DNA of 64,000 bases, taken from Maccoyibacter intestinihominis (GTDB taxonomy: Bacteria > Bacillota > Clostridia > Lachnospirales > Lachnospiraceae). Positions 1 through 9,063 of the stretch are shown one piece after another (position 1 is the stretch's first letter; every line of letters starts with the position of its first letter). The notes under the pieces were generated by a model that did no database searches, was not told the origin of the DNA, and saw only the letters and a program-made list of their open reading frames with translations. The position numbers and the translations under genes were made by a program. Where the stretch lies: the NCBI RefSeq assembly GCF_040096355.1, contig NZ_JBBMEX010000004.1, positions 148,360-212,359 on the forward strand. The letters are read 5' to 3'.

Positions 1-26
1 TCTGTCTGTGTTCTGTTTATCAATAT

Positions 27-2021
27 CTATTTTAACATTTCCTGCAATTCTGCTTCCGATATCACGGAAACACCTAGATCATTTGCTTTAGTCAGCTTAC
101 TGCCTGCATTTTCTCCGGCAAGCAGATAATTGGTCTTTTTAGAAACAGAACCGGATACCTTGCCGCCATGCGCTTCGATCAGGGCTGCTGCTGCCTTTCG
201 ATCCATCGTTGGAAGTGTTCCGGTAATGACAAAGGTCAATCCGTCAAAACGTCCGTCCTCACTGCCTGACTCTGCCATTTCCATATTGACCCCTGCTTCT
301 TTCAGACGTTCTATGATCTTGCAGTTATTTTCATCCTGAAAATAATTACGGATGCAAAGTGCCGTAACCTCTCCGACATCTGCAACCTGTTGCAGACTCT
401 CCATATCTGCCTGCATCAGTGCTTCTATACTGCCAAAATGTTTCAGAATGGTCTTTGCCGCTGCCTTACCGACATTTGGGATACCAAATCCGGTCAACAA
501 CTGGAATGCCTCATTTTGCTTGGATTTTTCAATTGCATCTAACAACTTATCTGTATTCTTTTCTTTTCCGATAATTCCCTGTTCAATCAGTTCTTCCCGG
601 TGCTTTTTTAAATCATAAATATCTGCAATATCTTTGAGATATCCAAGATGTACCAGCTCCATAATGTAAGTGGCACCAAATCCTTTGATATCCATAGCAT
701 CCCTGCCGACAAAATTGATCATATGACGTTCTAACTGTGCCGGGCAGTTTGGTGAGGTACACTTGATATCTGCCGTATCTTTTTCTCGCTCTGTCTTTGC
801 ACCACAGACCGGACAGACATCCGGTATTACAAATTTTTTCACACCCTCCGGTCTTTTTTCATGAATGACTCTTCGCACCTTCGGAATGATCTCACCGGAT
901 TTATATACCACGATCGTATCACCGATCCCGATGTCTAATTCATCAATAAAATCCTGATTATGCAGGGTTGCTCTTGATACGCTCGTGCCACACAACCGCA
1001 CCGGTTCAAAAACGGCTGTCGGCGTGATCCTTCCGGTTCTGCCAACCGACAACTCAATATCTAACAGTTTTGTCTCTTTTTCTTCCGGCGGATATTTATA
1101 TGCCACTGCCCACCGCGGAACTTTAGAAGTTGCCCCTAATTTTTCCCGGTCGGAAAAACGGTTGATCTTTACCACCGCGCCATCAATATCATATGGCAGT
1201 TTTCCGCGATTCTCGCCGATTTTTTCGATCGCTGCCCAGACTTCATCTGCTGTCTTGCAGACCGTATATTCTTCAATGACCCGAATGCCCTGTTTTTTTA
1301 AATATTCATAGCCTTCTGTATGCGTTTCAAATGAGATTCCTCTTGCATCCTGAATATTAAAAATAAACATGGACAGTCCGCGTTCCTTTGTCACTGCGGT
1401 ATCTAACTGACGCAGTGTGCCTGCTGCACAGTTTCTTGGATTTGCAAACAGCTTTTTGCCGAGCAGTTCCTGTTTTTCGTTGACCTTCTCAAAATCAGCC
1501 TCTGTCATATAGACTTCGCCACGGATTTCGAGATATTCCGGTTTATCTTTTAATTTCTTTTTGACATCACGGATCACTTTTGCATTTGCCGTGACATCTT
1601 CCCCATATTGGATGCCATCTCCTCTGGTCTCTGCTAACTTCAACTCGCCGTATTCGTAACGCAAAGAAAGAGACAGTCCGTCTATCTTGTATTCAACCAC
1701 AAATTCAGGATCATCTAACTGCTTTTTCATTTCTGCAACAAAATTCTCTACCTCTCCCCTGTCAAAAACATCCTGAAGGCTCAACATCGGTACGTTATGC
1801 TCTACTAAGACACCCGCCTCACGTTTTGCACTTCCTCCGACCTTTTGTGTCGGGGAATCCGGTGTGACATATTCCGGGTGTTCTCTTTCTAAACGTTTTA
1901 ACTCGTTCATTTTCTGATCGTATTCGTAATCGGTAATCTCCGGATCATCCTGATTATAATAGCGTTCGATATGATACTCAATTTCCTTGCGTAACGCTTC
2001 TATTTTTTCCTGAATTTCCAT
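27..2021 (-). CDS. ligA: NAD-dependent DNA ligase LigA
   Basis: This enzyme seals nicks in duplex DNA during replication and repair, using NAD+ as the AMP donor. The 664-residue product has the family order: an N-terminal Ia and adenylation domain with the active-site motif KIDG at residues 112-115, an OB fold, a four-cysteine zinc finger (CPVC followed by CTSPNC), helix-hairpin-helix repeats and a C-terminal BRCT domain. An upstream in-frame start is possible, but the ATG at 2021 follows an AGAGGA ribosome binding site and lies one base after the stop of the upstream pseudouridine synthase gene. The two genes are therefore probably cotranscribed. The gene appears complete. Confidence 0.97.
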   Translation of the reverse strand: MEIQEKIEALRKEIEYHIERYYNQDDPEITDYEYDQKMNELKRLEREHPEYVTPDSPTQKVGGSAKREAGVLVEHNVPMLSLQDVFDRGEVENFVAEMKKQLDDPEFVVEYKIDGLSLSLRYEYGELKLAETRGDGIQYGEDVTANAKVIRDVKKKLKDKPEYLEIRGEVYMTEADFEKVNEKQELLGKKLFANPRNCAAGTLRQLDTAVTKERGLSMFIFNIQDARGISFETHTEGYEYLKKQGIRVIEEYTVCKTADEVWAAIEKIGENRGKLPYDIDGAVVKINRFSDREKLGATSKVPRWAVAYKYPPEEKETKLLDIELSVGRTGRITPTAVFEPVRLCGTSVSRATLHNQDFIDELDIGIGDTIVVYKSGEIIPKVRRVIHEKRPEGVKKFVIPDVCPVCGAKTEREKDTADIKCTSPNCPAQLERHMINFVGRDAMDIKGFGATYIMELVHLGYLKDIADIYDLKKHREELIEQGIIGKEKNTDKLLDAIEKSKQNEAFQLLTGFGIPNVGKAAAKTILKHFGSIEALMQADMESLQQVADVGEVTALCIRNYFQDENNCKIIERLKEAGVNMEMAESGSEDGRFDGLTFVITGTLPTMDRKAAAALIEAHGGKVSGSVSKKTNYLLAGENAGSKLTKANDLGVSVISEAELQEMLK

Positions 2022-2022
2022 T

Positions 2023-2745
2023 CTATTCCTCTTTCCCACTCTCTGATAGCAGTGCCAATAATCCTTCCCATTCCTGATGTGTAAGATCACGGTATTTTCC
2101 CACTGGAAGATCTCCTAATTTAATATTCATGATCCTGACACGGACCAGTTTGACCACCCGATAGCCAAAATATTCACACATTCTGCGGATCTGCCGGTTC
2201 AGTCCCTGCGTCAGCACAATACGGAATTTCCGCTTATCTAACTTTTCTACCTTACACTTTCTCGTGATCGTATCGAGGATTGGTACACCTCCTGCCATTC
2301 CGCGTAAAAACTCATCCGTAACCGGGCGGTTTACCGTTACGATATATTCTTTCTCATGAAAATTTCTTGCTCTTAGAATCTCGTTTCCAAGCTCTCCATC
2401 ATTGGTAAGAAGGATCAATCCCTCGGAATCTTTGTCTAATCTTCCTACCGGATAGATACGTTTCGGGTAATGAAGATAATCAATAATATTGTTCTTTTCT
2501 CTCTTCTCTGCCGTACATACAATTCCTTTTGGTTTATGAAAAGCCAGTAAAATCTTCTCATCCTCTCTCTGTATTTCCCTGCCGTCCACAAGAACCTTCT
2601 GTCCCGGAAGGATCTGATCACCAAGTACTGCTACCTTTCCGTCAATAGTCACTCTTCCTTCTTCCACAAGACGGTCTGCTCCTCTTCTTGAACACACTCC
2701 TGCTTCACTTAAAAACTTATTGATCCTGATAAATTCCGTTTCCAT
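2023..2745 (-). CDS. rluF: 23S rRNA pseudouridine synthase, RluF/RluB type
   Basis: A pseudouridine synthase of the RsuA family that isomerises a uridine in 23S rRNA. An S4 RNA-binding domain covers about residues 6-50. The catalytic domain has the signature GRLDKDSEG with catalytic Asp104, and the later motif GLNRQIRRMCEYFGY resembles RluF, which modifies U2604 in E. coli. The substrate position is inferred from that resemblance; RluB is the alternative. The gene stands immediately upstream of ligA. Confidence 0.88.
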   Translation of the reverse strand: METEFIRINKFLSEAGVCSRRGADRLVEEGRVTIDGKVAVLGDQILPGQKVLVDGREIQREDEKILLAFHKPKGIVCTAEKREKNNIIDYLHYPKRIYPVGRLDKDSEGLILLTNDGELGNEILRARNFHEKEYIVTVNRPVTDEFLRGMAGGVPILDTITRKCKVEKLDKRKFRIVLTQGLNRQIRRMCEYFGYRVVKLVRVRIMNIKLGDLPVGKYRDLTHQEWEGLLALLSESGKEE

Positions 2746-2757
2746 TCCTATCCTTTC

Positions 2758-2786
2758 AAAAATGCGGAGACCTAAGCCTCCGCATT
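2758..2786 (-). terminator. Rho-independent terminator after the SH3-domain gene
   Basis: A 9-bp stem (AATGCGGAG with CTCCGCATT) is followed on the minus strand by a T run. It lies between the stop of the SH3-domain gene and the start of the rluF-like gene. Confidence 0.8.
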
Positions 2787-2791
2787 TCTTC

Positions 2792-4243
2792 CTACTGTAA
2801 TAATTCTGTCTTTATGTAACCGATGGTATCTTTATAATTTACCTTCGTCCATCCTTCCGCATAACTCATAACAACCGTAACCTTGTCACCGGCATATCCT
2901 ACTGCTACCTTCGTGGAAGTCTCGCTCATGGACTCACGGATATTAATCGTGCCATTTAAGGTAACGGTAGAACCCTCTGACAGGGAAGGTGCTGATGTAT
3001 CCTGCTGTGGAACTTCTGTAGACAGATACTCGCTCTTGACATAACCGGTTACACCATTATGCTCTACGGCACTCCAGTCGCCTTCTGTTCCGGTCCGCTT
3101 CAACTCTGTTCCGAACTCTAACATCTCTACGACATTTCCATCGGTACTTGCAGCATCACGGATATTGACCTTTGTGGTTACATATACAGTCTCGGCTGCC
3201 GGCTGCTCTGCCTGTTGTTGCTCTTCCTGCTTGTTATCCTCTTTTTTCTGATCGTCTTTCTTGTCAGATTTCTTTTTACTGTCTTTTTTATCCTCAGATT
3301 TTTTCTTTTCTTCGGATTTCTTTTTGCTGTCTTTCTTATCGTCCTTCTTCTTTTGTTCTTCCTCTTTTTTCTTCTTCTCTTCGTCTTTCTTCTTTTGTTC
3401 TTCTTCCTGTTTCTTCTTTTCTTCGTCCTTCTTCTTTTGCTCTTCTTCTTTCTTCTTCTGTTCTTCCTCCTGTGCCTTCTTATAATTGTTCAGCCACTTT
3501 GGAATTACCTTATCATTCAGCTTATTAACGTATTTTTCTAAGTCTTTATCCGATTTGATCGCTTTGCTGCTTTTTTTCTCGATATCGTTTGCTAACTTTA
3601 CAAAGTCATCCTGCTCTTCATACTTGTCAATAAATTCTGAAACGCTCGAATCAACGTCTTTTTCATTCGTTGCGATATAATTGAATGTACTGTAGAGATT
3701 GTCAATATACAGATTTCCCTTGTCATCCGTTCTTACATAAAAAGTCTCCAAAGACGGGATCGTTGTCTTGATCTTCGGGAACTTCATATCCATTGTTACG
3801 GATACGATATAGGAATCTTTATCTAATCCCTCTTTTGTATAGCACTTGATGTTCTTATATTTCTCTACGCGTTCGCTGAACATCTTGATATAACTCTGCT
3901 CTAATTTCGAGATTGGAGTTGCAATCTCTTTCATCTTATCTACATTACCTTCTGCGTAGTATTTGTAATAATTCTTCATCAGTTTGGTAACGGCTTCATT
4001 TTCATCTACCTGATAATCCTCTTTCAGCACTTTTTCTGCTCTGGCTTTCGGATCAGCAGATGATGTACCTTTGTTATTGACTAACATAACGATACCGATC
4101 AAGATCACGACTAACATGCCTGCCATGATCAGATATCGTCCGTTTTTATGCAAAAATTCCTGTGTTTTTTCTTTATCTATGCTATTTTTATCTGTGCCAT
4201 TCCCATCTATGTTATTTTTGTTACTTCCATCCTCAGTACTCAT
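2792..4243 (-). CDS. Membrane-anchored protein with charged repeat and two SH3b domains
   Basis: A 483-residue protein of unknown specific role. A short charged N-terminus leads into one transmembrane segment at about residues 37-56, with no lipobox. An extracytoplasmic region of unrecognised fold follows to about residue 240. Next comes a strongly repetitive stretch of EEEQKKK/DEEKKK units at about 258-345, probably an extended or coiled-coil spacer. Two bacterial SH3 (SH3b) domains end the protein at about 350-410 and 420-483; both contain the NIRD/NIRE and GYVK/GYIK signatures. SH3b domains usually bind peptidoglycan, so a role at the cell wall is likely but inferred. The repeat may vary in length between strains. 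Confidence 0.8.
   Translation of the reverse strand: MSTEDGSNKNNIDGNGTDKNSIDKEKTQEFLHKNGRYLIMAGMLVVILIGIVMLVNNKGTSSADPKARAEKVLKEDYQVDENEAVTKLMKNYYKYYAEGNVDKMKEIATPISKLEQSYIKMFSERVEKYKNIKCYTKEGLDKDSYIVSVTMDMKFPKIKTTIPSLETFYVRTDDKGNLYIDNLYSTFNYIATNEKDVDSSVSEFIDKYEEQDDFVKLANDIEKKSSKAIKSDKDLEKYVNKLNDKVIPKWLNNYKKAQEEEQKKKEEEQKKKDEEKKKQEEEQKKKDEEKKKKEEEQKKKDDKKDSKKKSEEKKKSEDKKDSKKKSDKKDDQKKEDNKQEEQQQAEQPAAETVYVTTKVNIRDAASTDGNVVEMLEFGTELKRTGTEGDWSAVEHNGVTGYVKSEYLSTEVPQQDTSAPSLSEGSTVTLNGTINIRESMSETSTKVAVGYAGDKVTVVMSYAEGWTKVNYKDTIGYIKTELLQ
3300..3470 (-). repeat. In-frame low-complexity repeat encoding Glu/Lys/Gln units
   Basis: Imperfect tandem units of about 18-21 bases encode (E/D)EE(Q/K)KKK within the SH3-domain gene. 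The strand bias (TTC/CTT on the plus strand) creates long spurious hydrophobic reading frames on the opposite strand. Confidence 0.75.
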
Positions 4244-4331
4244 AAAAACCTCCTATACTGCTGCTTGTCCTCAGTTATTCTTTACTCTGTAGGACATTGC
4301 GAAAACAAACGATCTCCTATAGAGTAAAAAA

Positions 4332-4403
4332 TGCATCTAGCGGGAATCGAACCCACATTACTGGAATCGGAGTCCAGCGTTCTATCCATTAGACTATAGA
4401 TGC
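4332..4403 (-). tRNA. tRNA-Arg (CCG)
   Basis: A 72-nt cloverleaf. The acceptor stem GCATCTA pairs with TAGATGC and is followed by discriminator A. The T arm carries GGTTCGATTCC. The anticodon stem CTGGA/TCCAG encloses the loop CTCCGAT, which puts CCG at positions 34-36, reading the CGG arginine codon. The 3' CCA is not encoded. It stands alone, and no integrated element abuts it. Confidence 0.93.
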
Positions 4404-4455
4404 AAACTTTACATAGCAGAACTTATCATATCATACTCATAGGAAAAAATCAAAG

Positions 4456-4492
4456 AAAAAAGTGTGAAAAACAATTTTTTCACACTTTTTTT
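4456..4492. terminator. Bidirectional terminator after the ABC exporter genes
   Basis: GTGTGAAAAA and TTTTTTCACAC form a long stem with T runs on both strands. It sits 7 bases after the stop of the second ABC gene. Confidence 0.85.
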
Positions 4493-4498
4493 ATACTT

Positions 4499-6340
4499 CT
4501 AGGCTAACGCTTCCTCAAACTGGGAATTGTATAAATCCGCATAGAATCCCTGTTGTTCTAGGAGTTCTTTATGGGTTCCCTGCTCAATAATATCTCCGTC
4601 TTTCATGACTAAAATTAAATCTGCATCTTTGATCGTAGAAAGTCTGTGCGCAATGACAAAGCTGGTTCTTCCTTTCATCAGATTGTTCATTGCTTTCTGT
4701 ATTCTTGCCTCAGTTCTCGTATCGACGGAACTTGTTGCTTCATCAAGGATCAGTATCCTGTTATCTGCTAAAATGGCTCTCGCGATCGTCAAAAGCTGCT
4801 TCTGTCCCTGTGAAACATTGCTTGCTTCCTCGTTCAATTCCATCTGATAGCCGCCCGGCAGTGTGGAGATAAAGTGGTGGGCATGTGCTGCTTTCGCTGC
4901 CTCGATGACCTCTTCATCGGTTGCATCCAGTCTTCCGTAACGGATATTTTCCATGATCGTTCCTTTGAACAGCCAGGTGTCCTGTAAGACCATTCCAAAG
5001 TTCTCGCGAAGCTCACTGCGGTTGAAATCCCTGATATCATAGCCATCAACTTTGATCGCACCTTCGTTGACATCATAAAAACGCATCAACAGTTTGACCA
5101 TCGTCGTCTTACCTGCACCGGTCGGCCCTACGATCGCTACCGTCTGTCCCGGAGAGATCTGACTGTTAAAATCATGGATGATGATCTTATCTTCATCGTA
5201 ACCGAATTTTACATGCTCAAACGTTACACTTCCCTGAAGATTCTCATCATGCACCGGATTCTCGGCAAACTGGTCTTCCTCTTTCTCTTCTAAGAATTCA
5301 AATACACGCTCTGTTGCCGCTGCCATGGACTGAAGCATATTCGATACCTGTGCCACCTGTGTGATCGGCTGGGTAAAACTTCTGACATACTGGATAAATG
5401 CCTGAATATCTCCGACCTCGATCGTTCCTTTGATCGCTAACATACTTCCGCTGATCGCTACTGCAACATAACCGAGATTTCCGACAAACATCATGATCGG
5501 CTGCATCATACCTGAGAAAAACTGTGATTTCCAGGCTGACTGATAGAGCACGTCATTATCTTCCTCAAAGGTCTTTTTCACTACCTCTTCACGGTTAAAC
5601 ACTTTGATAACATTCTGTCCGCTGAACACTTCTTCGACCTGTCCGTTGATCTTTCCAAGGTATTCCTGCTGTGTAAAGAAATACTTCTGCGAATGTTTGA
5701 TGACCAGACTGATCAAAAGTGCGGAGATAGGGAGGATCACAAATGCGATCAATGTCATCAACGGACTGATCGTAAGCATCATGATCAACACTCCGATAAT
5801 AGTCGTCACGGATGTGATCAATATCGTCACACTCTGGTTCAGACTCTGTCCTAACGTATCGACATCATTGGTAATACGCGATAACACTTCTCCTACTGTC
5901 CGTGATTCAAAATACTTCATCGGCATCCGGTCGATCTTTTCCGATATCTCTTTTCGGAAACGGAAACAGAGCTTTTGTGTCACTCCTGTCATGATCCATC
6001 CCTGGATAAAGGAAAAGACTGCACTGACTAAATACATCGTCAGCAGGATCAACAGAATTTTTCCGATCTTGTCAAAATCAATACCACCGGTGCCTTTGAT
6101 CTTTGCTACTAAGCCGTTAAACAGTTCTGTTGTCGCCTTACTTAAGATTTTCGGTCCAATGATACTAAAGATCGTACTGCCGATTGCAAATACAATGACC
6201 GTTGCTACAGCAAACTTATACTTTCCGATATAAGTCATCAGCTTTTTCATCGTTCCCTTAAAATCTTTTGCTTTTTCACCCGGTGCCATTCCACCATGCG
6301 GTCCTCTTGGTCCATGTCTTCTTGTATTCTGCTCTGCCAT
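4499..6340 (-). CDS. ABC exporter half-transporter, catalytically canonical subunit
   Basis: A 613-residue fused transmembrane and ATPase subunit of the type IV (ABCB-like) exporter family. Six membrane helices span about residues 30-330 and the nucleotide-binding domain about 370-605. The NBD has Walker A GPTGAGKTT, Walker B ILILDE with the catalytic glutamate, and an H-loop histidine (AHRLSTI). The signature loop is degenerate, reading VSQGQ instead of LSGGQ. The start codon overlaps the stop of the upstream ABC gene by one base (TAATG), so the two are translationally coupled. They very probably form a heterodimer like BmrCD or TM287/288, which export drugs or lipids. The substrate cannot be read from the sequence. 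Confidence 0.93.
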   Translation of the reverse strand: MAEQNTRRHGPRGPHGGMAPGEKAKDFKGTMKKLMTYIGKYKFAVATVIVFAIGSTIFSIIGPKILSKATTELFNGLVAKIKGTGGIDFDKIGKILLILLTMYLVSAVFSFIQGWIMTGVTQKLCFRFRKEISEKIDRMPMKYFESRTVGEVLSRITNDVDTLGQSLNQSVTILITSVTTIIGVLIMMLTISPLMTLIAFVILPISALLISLVIKHSQKYFFTQQEYLGKINGQVEEVFSGQNVIKVFNREEVVKKTFEEDNDVLYQSAWKSQFFSGMMQPIMMFVGNLGYVAVAISGSMLAIKGTIEVGDIQAFIQYVRSFTQPITQVAQVSNMLQSMAAATERVFEFLEEKEEDQFAENPVHDENLQGSVTFEHVKFGYDEDKIIIHDFNSQISPGQTVAIVGPTGAGKTTMVKLLMRFYDVNEGAIKVDGYDIRDFNRSELRENFGMVLQDTWLFKGTIMENIRYGRLDATDEEVIEAAKAAHAHHFISTLPGGYQMELNEEASNVSQGQKQLLTIARAILADNRILILDEATSSVDTRTEARIQKAMNNLMKGRTSFVIAHRLSTIKDADLILVMKDGDIIEQGTHKELLEQQGFYADLYNSQFEEALA

Positions 6341-8490
6341 TAACGGACACCTCCTTTCAGTTCTGCTTCAGAAAGCTGGGAGCTTGCAATCTCCTGATAG
6401 GTCTCGCATCCTGCTAACAGCTCCTCATGTGTTCCGATACCGGCAATTCTGCCTTCTTCTAATACAATGATCTTATCTGCATGTAAGATCGTACTGATCC
6501 TTTGTGCCACGATCAAAACGGTTGCATCTTTTACTCTTTCATTCAGCTTCTTTCTAAGTGCCACATCGGTCTTATAATCCAATGCGGAAAAACTGTCATC
6601 AAATAAGAAGATTTTCGGATTCTTTGCAATCGCTCTTGCAATGGACAGTCTCTGCTTCTGTCCACCGGAGACATTCGTTCCGCCCTGTGCGATCGGACTG
6701 TTGTATTTTTCTTCTTTTTCTTCAATAAAATCTACTGCCTGTGCAATGTCTGCCGCCTCTTTCATCATCTCATCACTGACCTGATCTCCTGCGAATTTCA
6801 GGTTAGATGCGATCGTTCCGGAAAAAAGCACTCCTTTTTGCGGCACATATCCGATCAGACTTCTTAATTTCTCCTGTGACATTTCCCGGACATCAATTCC
6901 ATCTATGGTAATGCTTCCGGAGGTCACATCATAAAAACGCGGGATCAGATTTAATAACGTGGTCTTTCCACATCCGGTACTTCCGATAATGGCTGTTGTT
7001 TCCCCCGGTCTTGCCGTAAAGGAAATATCACTCAGTGCCTCTTCTTTTGCACCATCATAGGCAAACCCTACATCGTGAAACTCTAATACACCACTAAAGT
7101 CTTCTTCATCACCCTTTGTCTGCTCTGCATCACGGATGCTTGGTTCCGTATCTAATACTTCTTCTATACGGGTTGCTGCCACACCTGCTCTTGGCAGCAT
7201 AATGGATACCATCGTCAACATTAAAAATGCCATGACGATCTGCATCGTATAGGTAATAAATGCGATCATGTCACCAACCTGAAGGTTTCCAAGGTCTACT
7301 CCTTTTGCCCCAAACCACACAATCGCTACCGTAATGGCATTCATGATCAGCATCATCGTCGGCATCATAAAGGTCATAACACGGTTCGTAAACAACTGTG
7401 TCTGCATCAGATCACGATTTGCTTTCTCAAACCGTTTTTCCTCAAATTTTTCACGACTGAATGCACGAATAACCGGAATACCGGTCAATATCTCTCTTGA
7501 AACCAGATTCATGCGGTCCACAAGGGTCTGCATCTGTTTGAACTTCGGCATTGCCACTACGACTAAAATTCCTACCAGAACAAAAATAGCAACGACTGCA
7601 ACCACAATAATCCAACCCATTCCGGTCTTTGTATTGACTACTTTTAAGATTCCTCCGATACCAATGATCGGTGCATACAGTACCATTCTTAGCAATATCG
7701 TAGAAACCATCTGTATCTGCTGGATATCATTCGTACTTCTTGTGATCAGGGATGCCGTGGAAAATTGATCCATCTCACGGTTCGAAAAGCTCAGCACTTG
7801 TCCAAAGATCCTGGTTCGTAAATCCATACCGATCTTTGCTCCGGTCTTAGAGGAAAAATATCCTGCACAGATTGCTGCCGCTACCATTAAAATGGACAGT
7901 CCTAACATCTTTGCCCCGGTTACCCACAGATAATGTGTCTGTATCTGATTAGTATCATAATCCATGGCTTTGTATTCGTCCTGTACATATAGGATTGCCA
8001 TCTGCGAAACAATGGAATCACTCATCGTATCGTATTTTTCCCAGGTTTCTTCCTCCTGCTGCAGGATCATATCCTTGGTAATGGCTCCTGCCTTCACGCC
8101 CTGCAAAAACTGGTCAAAATCCATCTCTTTGCTGCTTTTCATGCCATTGACCATTGCCATAGGTTTTGCTAAGATATCGTCGAGTTTTTCAATATCTTCT
8201 TTTTTATCGCTCTTTCTGACATATCGCTCAGTATTCTCATCGAGCTTATATGCATCGCGGAGTGTTTTTTCATCCTTATCCTCTACAAAGAAGCAAAGTG
8301 TGTCGAAACTCTCCTTTCGCATCTCCTCCATTGCTTCATGCTCAATTCCTCCCTGTTCGATTCCGACATCGACAATATCCGATGTGTAGGAAGGAAGAGA
8401 CAGATCACAATATGCCTGAACAACTAAAAGCAGTATGATCATGACCACTGCTCCTTTGTGCTCTGCTAAGTATTTAAAGATTTGCTTCAT
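6340..8490 (-). CDS. ABC exporter half-transporter, degenerate-site subunit with large extracellular loop
   Basis: A 716-residue ABC exporter subunit. Its NBD has Walker A GSTGCGKTT and an intact signature NVSGGQ, but the catalytic glutamate after Walker B is aspartate (FLFDDS) and the H-loop histidine is glutamine (VAQRIST). These changes define the non-hydrolysing site of heterodimeric exporters and complement the defective signature of the partner. An insertion of about 140 charged residues lies between the first two membrane helices (about residues 40-190), as in BmrC-like proteins, and probably faces outside. The gene overlaps the marR gene by 17 bases. Confidence 0.93.
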   Translation of the reverse strand: MKQIFKYLAEHKGAVVMIILLLVVQAYCDLSLPSYTSDIVDVGIEQGGIEHEAMEEMRKESFDTLCFFVEDKDEKTLRDAYKLDENTERYVRKSDKKEDIEKLDDILAKPMAMVNGMKSSKEMDFDQFLQGVKAGAITKDMILQQEEETWEKYDTMSDSIVSQMAILYVQDEYKAMDYDTNQIQTHYLWVTGAKMLGLSILMVAAAICAGYFSSKTGAKIGMDLRTRIFGQVLSFSNREMDQFSTASLITRSTNDIQQIQMVSTILLRMVLYAPIIGIGGILKVVNTKTGMGWIIVVAVVAIFVLVGILVVVAMPKFKQMQTLVDRMNLVSREILTGIPVIRAFSREKFEEKRFEKANRDLMQTQLFTNRVMTFMMPTMMLIMNAITVAIVWFGAKGVDLGNLQVGDMIAFITYTMQIVMAFLMLTMVSIMLPRAGVAATRIEEVLDTEPSIRDAEQTKGDEEDFSGVLEFHDVGFAYDGAKEEALSDISFTARPGETTAIIGSTGCGKTTLLNLIPRFYDVTSGSITIDGIDVREMSQEKLRSLIGYVPQKGVLFSGTIASNLKFAGDQVSDEMMKEAADIAQAVDFIEEKEEKYNSPIAQGGTNVSGGQKQRLSIARAIAKNPKIFLFDDSFSALDYKTDVALRKKLNERVKDATVLIVAQRISTILHADKIIVLEEGRIAGIGTHEELLAGCETYQEIASSQLSEAELKGGVR

Positions 8491-8974
8491 GTTTTTCCTC
8501 CTGCTTTTTTCTTTTTCTGTTCTGATTCTCTTCCTGCATGATCTCCGTGTATCGGTTCATTAAATGAATCAGCTCTTTGGTACGCTCCTCCCCCAGACGT
8601 TCTATAACTCCTGTGATAAATTCCTGCATCTGCCTGCGTACCTGCTGTTCTGCTTCTTTTCCGTCAGGCGTAATGCTCACCCGTGTATTCCGTCTGTCTT
8701 TTTCATCCACTCTTCGTTCTACATACCCCTTTTCTTCCATGCTTCTTAACATTTTTGAGACTGCCGGAGCCGTGATCCTCAGGCGCTTGGCAATATCGGA
8801 TGCCAGCACACCCTGCTCACGGTTTCCGTTCTCTCTTTCAATGATCTCCAGCATGACAAACTCACTTTTGCGAAGACCTGTAAAGCAAAGATCCCGGTGC
8901 ATCTTCATAAATCTATGCTGTGCCGTGATCAATTGTTCCTGAAGGTCCGCTATATACTCTTCCATGTGTATCAC
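8474..8974 (-). CDS. MarR family transcriptional regulator
   Basis: A 166-residue winged-helix repressor-type protein. The DNA-binding part has the MarR pattern: SDIAKRLRITAPAVSKMLRSMEEKGYVERR followed by the wing DRRNTRVSITPDG. A lysine- and glutamate-rich tail ends it. It is the first gene of an operon with the two ABC exporter genes, an arrangement typical of regulators that respond to the exported compound. Palindromic half-sites lie between its promoter and start codon, which suggests autoregulation. The ligand is unknown. Confidence 0.93.
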   Translation of the reverse strand: MIHMEEYIADLQEQLITAQHRFMKMHRDLCFTGLRKSEFVMLEIIERENGNREQGVLASDIAKRLRITAPAVSKMLRSMEEKGYVERRVDEKDRRNTRVSITPDGKEAEQQVRRQMQEFITGVIERLGEERTKELIHLMNRYTEIMQEENQNRKRKKQEEKHEANL

Positions 8975-8983
8975 CTCTATTAT

Positions 8984-9004
8984 TTAACCTAGTTATTAAT
9001 TAAC
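8984..9004. promoter_or_regulatory. Likely MarR operator (overlapping palindromes)
   Basis: TTAAC-3-GTTA and GTTA-5-TAAC share their central half-site. They lie downstream of the predicted transcription start and upstream of the marR ribosome binding site, where a bound repressor could block transcription. Assignment to this MarR protein is inferred from position. Confidence 0.55.
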
Positions 9005-9017
9005 CATGTGAACTATC

Positions 9018-9045
9018 ATTTTAGCATGTTCTATTCCAATGTCAA
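9018..9045 (-). promoter_or_regulatory. Promoter of the marR-ABC exporter operon
   Basis: A -35 box TTGACA (9040-9045) and a -10 box TAAAAT (9018-9023) are separated by 16 bp. This is a strong sigma-A match. Confidence 0.75.
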
Positions 9046-9063
9046 GATTCGCTCACAATTTCT

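Noticed and set aside
3172..3541. Overlapping hydrophobic plus-strand frames rich in Leu, Phe and Ser
   Set aside because: They are the antisense of the Glu/Lys repeat in the SH3-domain gene; composition explains them and no ribosome binding sites are present.
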